In this document: in pieces, positions 8,592-17,002 of the stretch
Layout of the letters: each line of letters starts with the position of its first letter
Numbering within the stretch: the first letter of the stretch is position 1
Virus record (IMG/VR): IMGVR_UViG_3300010885_020237
Location: 1 to 64,000 of that record
Length of the DNA: 64,000 nucleotides
Source: a virus
Reading direction: 5' to 3' (one strand)
Program-made: the position numbers and the translations under genes
The notes under the pieces: model-generated
Told to the model about the DNA's origin: nothing
Seen by the model: the letters and a program-made list of their open reading frames with translations, nothing else
Database searches by the model: none

Positions 8592-9530
8592 TTATTTTTC
8601 CCATTTAATTAGCGCGGTACCCCATGTCCATCCTGATCCTACAGTAGCTAATAGTACTAAATTATTATTATTTAATGATTGATTATTTATCATGTGATGT
8701 AATGCTAAAGGAATAGATGCAGCCGCTGTATTAGCATACTTATCCATCACAGTTATAACTTTTTCAAATGGAATGTCTATTTTTATTGCTATTGTTTTTA
8801 ATACTGCGATACCCGGTTGATGAGGAACTAAATAACTTATCTGATCTATTGTAGTATTATTCTTAGTAAGTATACTATTAATTGCTATGGGTAATTGCGT
8901 TGTTGCAGCTTCATATACAGCTTTACCATCCATTTTAAAATAACCTCCTATATGAGTGGTAAATCCTTCTATGCCAGTGCTATCTGCATGTATGTCTGTA
9001 GATATCCAACCAGTAGTTGATTTAGATAATACGATTGCCCCAGAACCGTCTCCAAAATATACACAATCTCTGCTGAGCTTATCTGTTATTGTAGAATAGG
9101 TTTCAGACGCCACTAAAAGTATATTCTTATAAGAGTCGTTATCTATTAATGAACTAGCTATATTTAATCCGTAGATAAATCCAGAACACACAGCATTAAT
9201 ATCAAAACACGGACATGTCGCTTTAAGCTTTTCTGCTACTATACACGCAGTAGATGGAGAAATTCTATCAGGACTTGATGTTGCCAATATAATCAAATCT
9301 ATATCATCTATATTTAATTTTGAATTCTCTAATGCATTTTTAGCAGCATTAAAAGCTAAGTCAGAAGTTTTTTCGTCTTTGCTTACCCAACGTCTTTCTT
9401 TGATTCCTAAATAATCTAAAGGCCAATTTTCACTAGTATTGTAAGTATCATGTAAGTACTTATTTGTTATGACATTATTTGGAACGTGTACTCCTATTCC
9501 TTTAATTGCTACTTTGTATTGTTTAGACAT
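8592..9530 (-). CDS. 3-oxoacyl-ACP synthase III-like condensing enzyme
   Basis: This 312-residue protein has the full KAS III layout. Cys115 lies in INAVCSGF, His237 in VPHQPG and Asn267 in YANTAAAS, forming the Cys-His-Asn triad; a GDGSGA glycine motif occurs near residue 160. FabH-type enzymes condense acyl-CoA with malonyl-ACP, the first step of fatty-acid chain building. No ACP gene is visible here, so host ACP would be needed. KAS III proteins are rare in phages. Precedent from bacterial glycosylation islands suggests it makes a short acyl side chain for a sugar rather than membrane lipid. Confidence 0.9.
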   Translation of the reverse strand: MSKQYKVAIKGIGVHVPNNVITNKYLHDTYNTSENWPLDYLGIKERRWVSKDEKTSDLAFNAAKNALENSKLNIDDIDLIILATSSPDRISPSTACIVAEKLKATCPCFDINAVCSGFIYGLNIASSLIDNDSYKNILLVASETYSTITDKLSRDCVYFGDGSGAIVLSKSTTGWISTDIHADSTGIEGFTTHIGGYFKMDGKAVYEAATTQLPIAINSILTKNNTTIDQISYLVPHQPGIAVLKTIAIKIDIPFEKVITVMDKYANTAAASIPLALHHMINNQSLNNNNLVLLATVGSGWTWGTALIKWEK

Positions 9531-9533
9531 GCA

Positions 9534-10244
9534 TTATAAGTTTAGATCTCTCTTTACTAACTTAGACCAATTGGAAGAGTTTACATTCTGATGTCTCAAA
9601 TAATGTATTTCATCTTCAGGCATATTATCTTTAGTGTAGTAAAAAGGTTGGTGTATTATCGTATATGGTAGACCTATTCTAAAACAATTAGAGCTCCATG
9701 ATGCAGGAGTATTTGGAGCATATACTGAAAATGTTGTGTCTATAGGATGAGGATATAATTTAAAATCGCCATCAATGATTTCATCATTCCAATATGTTAT
9801 TTCGTAATCATATACATGCTTAAGTAATGGGTCTGATAAATTTAGATCGTCTATTTTAATAGACATTCCAACTTTATGGATATTATATTTGTCTATCAAA
9901 AAAATCATATCGTCTATAAAATTTTCTGGCGTATCATCTATTGGATACACGTCACTATCAGTATAAGCATAATGAGTACTTACGATTTCTACAAATTTTG
10001 GATTTTTGGCTTCGTATGCTAAATGATTTAAAGCATAGCAATTATTGTATTCTGGATTTGTATTAAAATACACATCTAAATTCTCTTCTGTATACCAATT
10101 TAAGAGCGGTTGATATGTAGACATATTGTCTATTACAATAATATTATTGTAATTTCTTGATTTTAATGAGGCGACTAATTTTTTTACAGGTGTTAGTCGA
10201 TCTCTATTTAATATTACTATCGGAGTGTCTTTCATTTTTACCAT
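9534..10244 (-). CDS. family 2-like glycosyltransferase
   Basis: A 236-residue GT-A type protein. PIVILNRDRL opens the first strand, IIVIDNMSTY near residue 35 fits the donor-binding loop, and YAYTDSDVYP near residue 90 has the DxD metal motif. It starts within the last seven bases of the preceding glycosyltransferase gene, showing tight coupling. Specificity is unknown. Confidence 0.75.
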   Translation of the reverse strand: MVKMKDTPIVILNRDRLTPVKKLVASLKSRNYNNIIVIDNMSTYQPLLNWYTEENLDVYFNTNPEYNNCYALNHLAYEAKNPKFVEIVSTHYAYTDSDVYPIDDTPENFIDDMIFLIDKYNIHKVGMSIKIDDLNLSDPLLKHVYDYEITYWNDEIIDGDFKLYPHPIDTTFSVYAPNTPASWSSNCFRIGLPYTIIHQPFYYTKDNMPEDEIHYLRHQNVNSSNWSKLVKRDLNL

Positions 10245-11086
10245 TTATATTTTTTAATTGTTCCGTATTGATCAAATATTGGAGGTTTTCCCCATTTTCG
10301 CATCCACTTAATATAATTTTTTTGTTCTGATTCTATTTGACGTTGAGATGATTTACCTTCATTCTCTTCTAATCTATGACTGCCTCTAGCTCCAAAATGC
10401 CAAACAATAGATTTTGTCGTACATATAAATTGATATCCTTCGTATAACATTCTTAGAAAAAGATCCATATCTTCCCAACTAGCAGGAGCAAATATTGGAT
10501 CATTACCACCAATTTTATCCCAATCTTTTTTGCTGATTAATCCACTAACGCCTTCAGGTTTTGGTATTTGAATATCATTACTTTCCTTTACAGCTTCTGC
10601 GTAATCCTCGAAATAATTTGAATTGAAGTCACTGTGTAAGAATCCAAACTCTTCTTTTCTTACTATCAATGTACCTGGTCTGGATTCTTCATTGAATATA
10701 TTAGGCTGTATTCTATAACTAAATACCCAAGTAGGAATGGTTTGTTTCTTTAGTAGTTCTAATAAAGCTGAGTCCCAATTTTTACTAACATAGAAATCAG
10801 AATGTAAAAACATAATGTACTCAGTCTTAACTTTATCTGCGCAGAAATTCATTCCACCACCGATACCTATTGGAGTATCATTAAGATCTATATAAACTTC
10901 TAAATCGTAAATATATTTTACTTCTTCTAGCCATTCATTAGTACCATCGGTACAATTTTCTGCGTGTATAATAAATTGAGCGTCTTTATAAAAACTATTC
11001 TTTCTTACAGATTGAATTGCTAATTTAAGATACTCTAAATTATTATATGTTGATATACAAAATGTAATTGGACTAGATTGTCTCAT
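10238..11086 (-). CDS. family 2 glycosyltransferase
   Basis: A 282-residue GT2 enzyme. The N-terminus has FCISTYNNLEYL, followed by a donor loop with N-C-T-D-G-T near residue 45 and FLHSDFYV near residue 95 in the DxD position. The PASWEDMDLFLRM segment near residue 200 contains the ED pair common near the GT2 catalytic base. It resembles the proteins at 1623 and 23047 in layout. It overlaps the upstream gene by 14 bases. Confidence 0.85.
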   Translation of the reverse strand: MRQSSPITFCISTYNNLEYLKLAIQSVRKNSFYKDAQFIIHAENCTDGTNEWLEEVKYIYDLEVYIDLNDTPIGIGGGMNFCADKVKTEYIMFLHSDFYVSKNWDSALLELLKKQTIPTWVFSYRIQPNIFNEESRPGTLIVRKEEFGFLHSDFNSNYFEDYAEAVKESNDIQIPKPEGVSGLISKKDWDKIGGNDPIFAPASWEDMDLFLRMLYEGYQFICTTKSIVWHFGARGSHRLEENEGKSSQRQIESEQKNYIKWMRKWGKPPIFDQYGTIKKYKW

Positions 11087-11717
11087 ATAAGCTATTCTGT
11101 TTTTCTTGCCGTTTAATGTCTTTTGGATGATATAATGCCCAAGTTTCGTCTGTGTCTGGTAGATAAGTATATATTTGACAGCCGCATATTTTTTCGTGTA
11201 CTTTACCTTCCCACTTTATCTTAGATTCATTCTTACAGATTCTTGTTTGATAATCTGGCCAATTAATATAGCCTTTCTTATTAACATTCCATCTCCATTT
11301 TGCTATGTGCTCTTTTGTTAATCCTTCAACAGTATTAACTCTTGGTACATGAATACACTCCATTATTCTATTATTATTCAATAGATCTCTTAAGTGTTGT
11401 ATAAGAGGAATGGACAAATACTCATCTGCATCGATAAAGAAAATATAATCCTTTTTGCAATTCTCTTTAATATTATTTTTAAAGTTAGCAAAGTTTTTAT
11501 TTAAAGGAAATGACACAAAAGTTAATCTATCATTAGTAAACTCTTGTTTATATTTAGCTATAACGTCTAAAACAGATTGCGTTACATTGTCAGAATCTAC
11601 TTGGACGATCACCTCGTCATCTTGGCCAGCATAATTACTTAACTGGCTTAATAACCTATCTAATTCTTTATCCTCATTACAGGCTGTCACTGCATAGCTA
11701 AGTGTCACTGGTTTCAT
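11073..11717 (-). CDS. family 2 glycosyltransferase, WaaE/KdtX-like
   Basis: A 214-residue GT2 enzyme of the type that includes lipopolysaccharide core glycosyltransferases. YAVTACNEDKELDRLL at the start is followed by a VQVDSDN loop and YIFFIDADEYLS near residue 95, a clear DxD. RWRWNVNKKGY and WEGKVHEKI later in the protein are typical of this subgroup. It overlaps the zinc-ribbon gene by four bases. Confidence 0.85.
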   Translation of the reverse strand: MKPVTLSYAVTACNEDKELDRLLSQLSNYAGQDDEVIVQVDSDNVTQSVLDVIAKYKQEFTNDRLTFVSFPLNKNFANFKNNIKENCKKDYIFFIDADEYLSIPLIQHLRDLLNNNRIMECIHVPRVNTVEGLTKEHIAKWRWNVNKKGYINWPDYQTRICKNESKIKWEGKVHEKICGCQIYTYLPDTDETWALYHPKDIKRQEKQNSLYETI

Positions 11718-12166
11718 ATATCAAATAGATTGATGTGATCAACTGCTCCAAAGAAATCTTTACCAAAGTTTTCAGTAGAAGAAGGGTCAGATTTATGTGT
11801 TTGGCCTTTATACTTGGCTAATTTTAGTTCTTCTTCTGTAAGTGCAATACTTTTTGTTGCTCTCCATTGCCAATCATCAGAGGTTTTACCAAAAACGTAA
11901 ACTGTACCTTTTCCTTTTATATTAATTGTAATAGGATACCACACTCTTCCAATCTCATCCACTTGCTTAATGTCTTTATAAAGTTCAGGAAACCCATCTT
12001 GATCTTCATAAGCATCAAAATTAAAGTCATCCTCTTTCATTAGATCGTTGGTTTCAAATCCACATGCTACACAAGAGTACTTATTGTAGAATTCATTTAT
12101 CGGTTCAATATTACAGCACTCTTCTTGTTTACAAAGAGGGCACATCATTAATGTTGTGTCTATCAT
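11714..12166 (-). CDS. zinc-ribbon protein of unknown function
   Basis: Residues 9-36 contain CPLCKQEEC and CVACGFET, two CxxC pairs forming a zinc ribbon. The rest is acidic, with a beta-rich stretch around residues 75-100. It sits between glycosyltransferase genes with one- and four-base overlaps, so it is co-translated with them. Its role is unknown; it could be a regulator or an accessory factor. I do not see a catalytic motif. Confidence 0.65.
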   Translation of the reverse strand: MIDTTLMMCPLCKQEECCNIEPINEFYNKYSCVACGFETNDLMKEDDFNFDAYEDQDGFPELYKDIKQVDEIGRVWYPITINIKGKGTVYVFGKTSDDWQWRATKSIALTEEELKLAKYKGQTHKSDPSSTENFGKDFFGAVDHINLFDI

Positions 12167-13473
12167 TATTGTATCTTTTTAAGGGTAGGCAATTCTATCT
12201 TTTTAAGGGTAGGCAATTTTAATTGCATTTGTTTAGGTACTTGATCAAGATATGTGGCTAATACGTTCTTCATCTCTTCATAAGAAAATTTAGTCTTTGA
12301 TTGATGAGCTTGCTGTTTTGCTTTCTCTTGATACTTAGTATATTTTTCAAATACATCTTTTAAGTAAAACTCTGCTTGTTTAATGTCTGGAGAAAACCAA
12401 CTTGATTCAGGGATTAATATGTCTTTAGACGATGCTGAAGGGTGAATTAATTTTAATTCTCCTCCTACCATGCACGTATAATCCATTGATAAGAAATCCA
12501 TGTAGCCTGAATATGCACTAACAATGATTGGCTTTTTTGATAAGCTAAACTCTAATAGAGGTCTACCGAATCCTTCTCCTTTTGTTAAACTAATCATAGC
12601 TTTTACTTTCTCATGATTATATAAATGGTTCATGTCTGAATCATCTACTTCTCCATGTATTAAATATAGATTTGGTAAATCATCAGAATCTATAGCGCTT
12701 CTTATCTGGTCTATTTTCTGTAACACACTATCTCGATCCATTATAGAAGCTCCTCCACCCGATACTTTTAGTATCATTGCGGGTTTATTTTTTTTATTCT
12801 TAAATGTATCTAAGAAAGTTTTTATGGTTAAACCAATATTTTTTCTGTCCTCTCCTAAATCTCCTTGTAACCAATGTCCAACTACTAGATAACAAAAGCT
12901 TTCTTTAATATTATCTAACACAGATACTAAATCTGTTTCAGGAATATCTAGATCTTCTAAAAAGAAATACTTATTTAAATCCGCGCCTTCAAAAATAACT
13001 TCTACTGGCTTTTCTAGTTTAATAATTCTTTTTAATCTACCTTGCTCGTCATTTTCTTGAAAAGAAGATTGATTAAATACCATCTTCGCATGCTCTGAAG
13101 AGACTAACGTAAGATTCATTCTATTTATTCCGTCTATCCAACTTGCATGACATAGATTAGTTTCTATTCCTGCTGTTAAGCCAATATTATATTTTCCTAT
13201 TGGTTGAAATTCATTTGGAATAGTAATTTGACACCAAAAATCTGGTTGTCTTTTTACTTGACCTGTTTTATTTAATAGTGGAGTCAACCATCCCCACTCT
13301 TCTTGATTGGAAGCAATATATCCCCATGGAGTTTGTCCCCATCTTTGAGGAAGTATCTCTATTTCCCATTCATCTTTTTTTAATTCATAAAGGGCTTTTA
13401 CAAAATCCCTTGCTCTACTTCCATATCCACTGACTGTATCTATTGGACATGATATAACTGCGTATTGTTTCAT
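12166..13473 (-). CDS. GT-B glycosyltransferase
   Basis: A 435-residue protein of the GT4/GT1 type. The N-terminus has VSGYGSRARDF and a WGYI segment. The C-terminal Rossmann domain shows CYLVVGHWLQG, and LTKGEGFGRPLLEFSLSKKP near residue 300 carries the E-x7-E donor-binding signature. The last residues repeat L-P-T-L-K-K-I twice, caused by a 20-base tandem duplication at the 3' end of the gene (12173-12218). It probably adds a hexose from a nucleotide donor; the acceptor is unknown. Confidence 0.85.
   Translation of the reverse strand: MKQYAVISCPIDTVSGYGSRARDFVKALYELKKDEWEIEILPQRWGQTPWGYIASNQEEWGWLTPLLNKTGQVKRQPDFWCQITIPNEFQPIGKYNIGLTAGIETNLCHASWIDGINRMNLTLVSSEHAKMVFNQSSFQENDEQGRLKRIIKLEKPVEVIFEGADLNKYFFLEDLDIPETDLVSVLDNIKESFCYLVVGHWLQGDLGEDRKNIGLTIKTFLDTFKNKKNKPAMILKVSGGGASIMDRDSVLQKIDQIRSAIDSDDLPNLYLIHGEVDDSDMNHLYNHEKVKAMISLTKGEGFGRPLLEFSLSKKPIIVSAYSGYMDFLSMDYTCMVGGELKLIHPSASSKDILIPESSWFSPDIKQAEFYLKDVFEKYTKYQEKAKQQAHQSKTKFSYEEMKNVLATYLDQVPKQMQLKLPTLKKIELPTLKKIQ
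12173..12218. repeat. 20-base tandem duplication at gene 3' end
   Basis: The plus strand contains TCTTTTTAAGGGTAGGCAAT twice in succession with a short joint. It duplicates seven codons at the 3' end of the glycosyltransferase gene, giving a repeated L-P-T-L-K-K-I tail. Confidence 0.85.
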
Positions 13474-13480
13474 AAACTTA

Positions 13481-14962
13481 TTAATATGTTAATGGATGAG
13501 GTATAGTTTTAGGTTCTAAAGGTTTAATTTTAATGAATTCAAAAGATGGTCTTGGTTTAAAAGTATCAAAAGTCTCATTGATACCATCGATTATATTCTT
13601 TGCCATCCATCTTGCACTCATCATAGATTCATCTGAGGTAACCCAATCTCGAGCGGCTTTACATACTTCTTCGTATGTTTCAATTCCTCTCCAGTGAGAT
13701 CCGTACTCTTCAACTTGATTTGTTTTTAGAGCATATACTTCTTGAATTTGATCAGCGATGTCTCTAAAGTCTGCTCTATCATCCCATATATAAGGAGTCT
13801 GTACAGATCCTACTAAACTCATATTGCTCGGAAATACTGGGAATGCCCATTTTCCATGTTTTTCATAGGTACCAAAGTGATTAGATGGCACTTCCTTTGT
13901 TGGAGTAAACCAATTGCCTTCTTCATCTTCGAATCTCATTTGATCCTGCATTCCTCCAGTGACTGTTGCGATGATTGGTTTACCACACATCATAGCCTCT
14001 GTTAGACTTAGTCCCCAACCTTCATTAGAAGAAATTAATGCTACTGAATCAACACAGTTATAAAGTAGGTTAAGATCTGATGTTGCTAATTTCTCTTCAT
14101 TGATGAATACATTTTTATGATCATCTGAACATAGTAAATCTATAACTGCTGGTAAATCTGTACCATTTTCGTCTACGGCTTGTGTATGAAGTAGTAATGC
14201 GCATTTAGCTGCGTCTTCTTTTGAAATAGAATCACAGAAATAAGACCATGCAGCAATAAGATCAGATACGCATTTACGTCTAATGTTTCTGGCATTATAG
14301 AATAAAACAAAATCGTATTCTTTATCTCCAAACAATCTCTTTTTTAGATTTTGAACATTCGCATATTCTTCAGGCATAAACTCATTAATCGGATAAAAGT
14401 GTTTCTCATTTATTCCATGAGGTACGTACTTTAAAATCTTTTCTTTGATGCTTTCACCAAGAACCATTTCATTGATGATCTTTGTTTGTTTAGATATTGA
14501 AAACAATGTATCACAAGATTCATAGTATGGTTTATTATACAGTGGAGCTGGTAAATCATCCCAAATATTTAAGTATATTATAGGAAGCGTTTTTCTTATT
14601 TCATTTTCCATTTGAAATAACCATGTCCAATATCTTGGATCTGTGAAAATCATTATCGCATCTGGCTTTTCGATATCGATCAATTGGCGAACTAATTCTT
14701 GTGTACCATATCCACTAATTGGATAGATGTACACTGAAGAATCAGGAATTCCAATTAGTTCATTTGTATTATCACAGATGTCTAATCTTTTGCCCTGATC
14801 AGGGTGATTGATTGCTCCTCCTACATTGACCCAATTAAATACATGAGCTGTATTGACTACAATTTCTCTAGCCATAGTTGAGATACCAGATGTCATTCTG
14901 ATATCATCGCACATGAACAGAATCTTCTTTCTGTCTTTTTTTGGTACATAACCTTCGATCAT
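13481..14962 (-). CDS. GT-B glycosyltransferase, GT4-like
   Basis: A 493-residue protein. KILFMCDDIRMTSGISTMAREI opens the N-terminal Rossmann domain in the manner of GT4 enzymes. The C-terminal domain has VLFYNARNIRRK, and SSNEGWGLSLTEAMMCGKP near residues 315-335 is the donor-binding E-x7-E region followed by GG. It is the first glycosyltransferase gene of the island in transcription order and is seven bases from the GT-B gene downstream. Both may act in series. Confidence 0.88.
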   Translation of the reverse strand: MIEGYVPKKDRKKILFMCDDIRMTSGISTMAREIVVNTAHVFNWVNVGGAINHPDQGKRLDICDNTNELIGIPDSSVYIYPISGYGTQELVRQLIDIEKPDAIMIFTDPRYWTWLFQMENEIRKTLPIIYLNIWDDLPAPLYNKPYYESCDTLFSISKQTKIINEMVLGESIKEKILKYVPHGINEKHFYPINEFMPEEYANVQNLKKRLFGDKEYDFVLFYNARNIRRKCVSDLIAAWSYFCDSISKEDAAKCALLLHTQAVDENGTDLPAVIDLLCSDDHKNVFINEEKLATSDLNLLYNCVDSVALISSNEGWGLSLTEAMMCGKPIIATVTGGMQDQMRFEDEEGNWFTPTKEVPSNHFGTYEKHGKWAFPVFPSNMSLVGSVQTPYIWDDRADFRDIADQIQEVYALKTNQVEEYGSHWRGIETYEEVCKAARDWVTSDESMMSARWMAKNIIDGINETFDTFKPRPSFEFIKIKPLEPKTIPHPLTY

Positions 14963-14977
14963 AACGTGTATTAGATT

Positions 14978-15199
14978 TTATTTAATGTTTAAGACGTCAC
15001 TACTTCCTGTGTAGTAAACGTTGATTTGATTGTAAATTCGCTTTCTAAATTCTTCATCTGTCATATAAAGATATAGTGTTCTTTCTACAACTTCTTGTAA
15101 ATTCATTTTAGATTTTACACAAGTTACTTTAAAGTCCTCATAAAGAGTTTCAGGTATTTTTAAAGAGGTTGTTGATCTTTTTGTTTTTGTGGTCGTCAT
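14978..15199 (-). CDS. ribbon-helix-helix DNA-binding protein
   Basis: I use the ATG at 15199, giving 73 residues; a longer frame to 15319 overlaps the nuclease gene. Residues 9-50 (TSLKIPETLYEDFKVTC..MNLQEVVERTL) match the Arc/CopG/MetJ fold: one DNA-contacting strand followed by two helices. It precedes the glycan island, so it may regulate that operon. It has its own TATATTTG box at 15244-15251. An antitoxin role is possible, but no toxin gene is next to it. Confidence 0.7.
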   Translation of the reverse strand: MTTTKTKRSTTSLKIPETLYEDFKVTCVKSKMNLQEVVERTLYLYMTDEEFRKRIYNQINVYYTGSSDVLNIK

Positions 15200-15212
15200 A
15201 TTGTTATTTTCT

Positions 15213-15221
15213 AATAAATAT
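15213..15221 (-). promoter_or_regulatory. ATATTTATT box
   Basis: The recurring ATATTTAT box lies 13 bases upstream of the ribbon-helix-helix gene start at 15199. Confidence 0.4.
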
Positions 15222-15243
15222 CTAATATGGATATTAAAATATA

Positions 15244-15251
15244 CAAATATA
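15244..15251 (-). promoter_or_regulatory. TATATTTG -7-type promoter element
   Basis: The minus strand reads TATATTTG, a full match to the Bacteroidota -7 element TAnnTTTG. It lies inside the 3' end of the nuclease gene, about 45 bases upstream of the ribbon-helix-helix gene, and could drive that gene and the glycan island. Confidence 0.45.
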
Positions 15252-15260
15252 CAAAATAAA

Positions 15261-16160
15261 TTAAGATTTACTGCAAAGTTCTGGTTTATCTTTAAACTCA
15301 CACCATTTGCAACCGTCAAAATTCTTTGGATATTCCCTATCTATATACTTTGCATCTGTGGTAAAACAATCTCTAATAAAAGCTTCGAACTCTTGTACAG
15401 CTTTTTTAAGTTTGATCTTGCCTTGAGCGGGTATAATCTCTTGTACCCAATGAGTAGGAAAATCTTCGCTAATGAAAGGTCTTCTTTTAACGATCATGAA
15501 TTGTACATTAACTTCGTCTGGAGTTATTTTTAATGCTCTAGAATAGAAATGTTTATAGAGTAGAAGCTGCGCAAGTTTTGCGTCATCCTTTTTATCAGCT
15601 TCTTTCCAACCTGATCCACTAGTTTTAAAATCTATAATATTATAGGTTTTATTTACTTCATCATAGAAAATAATATCTATATAACCAATCATAATAACAT
15701 TTGGTATGTCTTCTATGATATACTGTTCCATTGGAATCTCTATACCAACCAATTTTATTTGCTTAGTTGAAAAATACTTCTTACGATGCTTCTTAATCCA
15801 ATTTAATATATTAACTCCATCTTGGATAAATGTAGTGAAGTCGTCTTTCTTAACGTAATGCTCGCCTTTATTTTTCTCTATCTCTTCTTTGTAATTAGTG
15901 AGCATACGCTCTTTAAGAAAGCTCTCAAAGTCAAATTCTTCTGATGCTTTTACTGTTACATCATACATCAATCTTAAGTACTCTTGAATAGTTTCATGAA
16001 AGCTGGTACCAAATAAAGTGTGAATGCTTGGTTTAAATATCTTATGCTTCTTGATGTAGTTTAGATACCATCTAAAATTACACTGCTTGTACATAGAGTA
16101 CTGAGAATACGATACAGATTTCTGATACGCATAATTAATTTTAGATTCATGTTTTGGCAT
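15261..16160 (-). CDS. Cas4/AddB-like PD-(D/E)XK nuclease
   Basis: A 299-residue protein. SYSQYSMYKQCNFRW holds one conserved cysteine near residue 27, GTSFHETIQEYL has the H-E pair of motif I, and GYIDIIF followed by YNIIDFKTS is the D...(D/E)xK core. The C-terminus carries CKWCEFKDKPELC. One N-terminal and three C-terminal cysteines fit the iron-sulfur cluster of Cas4- and AddB-type nucleases. There are no CRISPR genes here, so a role in phage DNA recombination or end processing is more likely, as in other phage Cas4-like proteins. Confidence 0.85.
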   Translation of the reverse strand: MPKHESKINYAYQKSVSYSQYSMYKQCNFRWYLNYIKKHKIFKPSIHTLFGTSFHETIQEYLRLMYDVTVKASEEFDFESFLKERMLTNYKEEIEKNKGEHYVKKDDFTTFIQDGVNILNWIKKHRKKYFSTKQIKLVGIEIPMEQYIIEDIPNVIMIGYIDIIFYDEVNKTYNIIDFKTSGSGWKEADKKDDAKLAQLLLYKHFYSRALKITPDEVNVQFMIVKRRPFISEDFPTHWVQEIIPAQGKIKLKKAVQEFEAFIRDCFTTDAKYIDREYPKNFDGCKWCEFKDKPELCSKS

Positions 16161-16163
16161 AAC

Positions 16164-16424
16164 TTATTTTTTACCTTCGATGAGTGTCTTTATCTTTTTT
16201 AGATAAAGGATTGAATCCATGTGTTCTTGTATAGCGTGCTCTAACCATTCAGCTAAAGATAGATCTGTTCTATCTAAATCTGTATTGTACTTTGCTTTTC
16301 CTACACGTGATCTGTCTATAAATTGATCTACGATACTGTCTACAATGGAGTCAGCTTTAACAACTGTTCTTGAATTTTCCTTAGTGTATATTACACTGTC
16401 CTCTTTAAAGTCCGTTATGGCCAT
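16164..16424 (-). CDS. MazG-like nucleotide pyrophosphohydrolase candidate
   Basis: An 86-residue protein. Residues 40-80 read G-K-A-K-Y-N-T-D-L-D-R..LSLAEWLEHAIQEHMD, which resembles a conserved phage segment in MazG-like dNTP pyrophosphohydrolases, where the EWLEHA and E/MD residues line helices of an all-alpha active site. It is shorter than usual MazG domains and its N-terminal half is divergent. It overlaps the zinc-ribbon gene by 20 bases. Confidence 0.55.
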   Translation of the reverse strand: MAITDFKEDSVIYTKENSRTVVKADSIVDSIVDQFIDRSRVGKAKYNTDLDRTDLSLAEWLEHAIQEHMDSILYLKKIKTLIEGKK

Positions 16425-16665
16425 CTGATTCTTTGTTTAATTGTTCAACTAATTGTGGAGGTAACATATCATCATTTGTATGACCGCAGTTCGCGCATAC
16501 GAACACTTGAATAGGCATTAATGAATCTTGAGTTTGTCCAGTTAAAAACTTGCTAACTTTTCTTAGCATTAATGCTTCTACGAAGGTTTGGCTTTTACAC
16601 TCTTCGCAAACTACTGGTGTAGTCTTATCGATAGAGATGTTCATCTGTTTGGGTTGTTGTGTCAT
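16405..16665 (-). CDS. small zinc-ribbon protein
   Basis: I use the ATG at 16665 because it follows an A/T-rich leader. The 86-residue protein has two CxxC pairs, CEEC near residue 20 and CANC near residue 57, so it should bind one zinc. A hydrophobic helix (EALMLRKVSKFL) lies between them. Similar small zinc-ribbon proteins are common in phage replication regions. A TATATTTG box sits 18 bases upstream. Confidence 0.65.
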   Translation of the reverse strand: MTQQPKQMNISIDKTTPVVCEECKSQTFVEALMLRKVSKFLTGQTQDSLMPIQVFVCANCGHTNDDMLPPQLVEQLNKESDGHNGL

Positions 16666-16683
16666 TAGTATTTTTTTATATAC

Positions 16684-16691
16684 CAAATATA
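16684..16691 (-). promoter_or_regulatory. TATATTTG -7-type promoter element
   Basis: The minus strand reads TATATTTG 18 bases upstream of the zinc-ribbon start, matching TAnnTTTG. It lies just downstream of tRNA-Gln and could restart transcription after the RNA cluster. Confidence 0.5.
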
Positions 16692-16736
16692 CAAAATTAA
16701 TACTAAATAAAAAACTATATGTTTATAGTGCTTCAG

Positions 16737-16807
16737 TACTCCCTCAAGGATTCGAACCTCAACAAATTGTACCAAAAACAATTGTACTACCGTTATACTA
16801 AAGGAGT
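16737..16807 (-). tRNA. tRNA-Gln (UUG)
   Basis: A 71-base gene with acceptor ACTCCTT paired to AGGGAGT (one G-U pair), D-loop with GG, anticodon stem ATTGT/ACAAT around loop TTTTGGT, giving anticodon UUG, and a T-loop TTCGAAT. The T-stem contains two G-U pairs. CCA is not encoded. It is the last and most regular gene of the RNA cluster. Confidence 0.85.
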
Positions 16808-16811
16808 AATT

Positions 16812-17002
16812 TGACACTCTATTTTATCCAACTACAAGTGTCGTGGCTGTCCCTTTTCAGGTTAGGAATAATCATTCGACTTCTCGAGGTTCAGGCTGAT
16901 TTGCCCGGATATTACCACCTATCATATCCTAGGTACCCATACGGGCATCACCTCCGCTTCTCATCATATTGGGCATACTAGTCGGTGATTAATCGACTCG
17001 TG
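16812..17002 (-). ncRNA. candidate structured RNA of unknown function
   Basis: This 190-base stretch has no gene but contains perfect stems. The plus-strand arms are 16980-16984/16994-16998, whose loop at 16985-16989 can pair with 16947-16951 as a pseudoknot; 16902-16907/16942-16947; 16907-16912/16924-16929; and 16812-16817/16836-16841. I found no tRNA T-loop in it and no match to tmRNA or the RNase P core. T4 also encodes stable RNAs of unknown role in its tRNA cluster. Expression is not shown. Confidence 0.35.

Noticed and set aside
15261-16160. CRISPR-associated locus because of a Cas4-like protein
   Set aside because: No other cas genes and no direct-repeat array occur anywhere in the window.
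16812-17002. RNase P RNA or group I intron
   Set aside because: A TCCGGGC string looks like part of the RNase P core, but the flanking conserved segments are absent. The P/Q/R/S elements of a group I intron were not found either.
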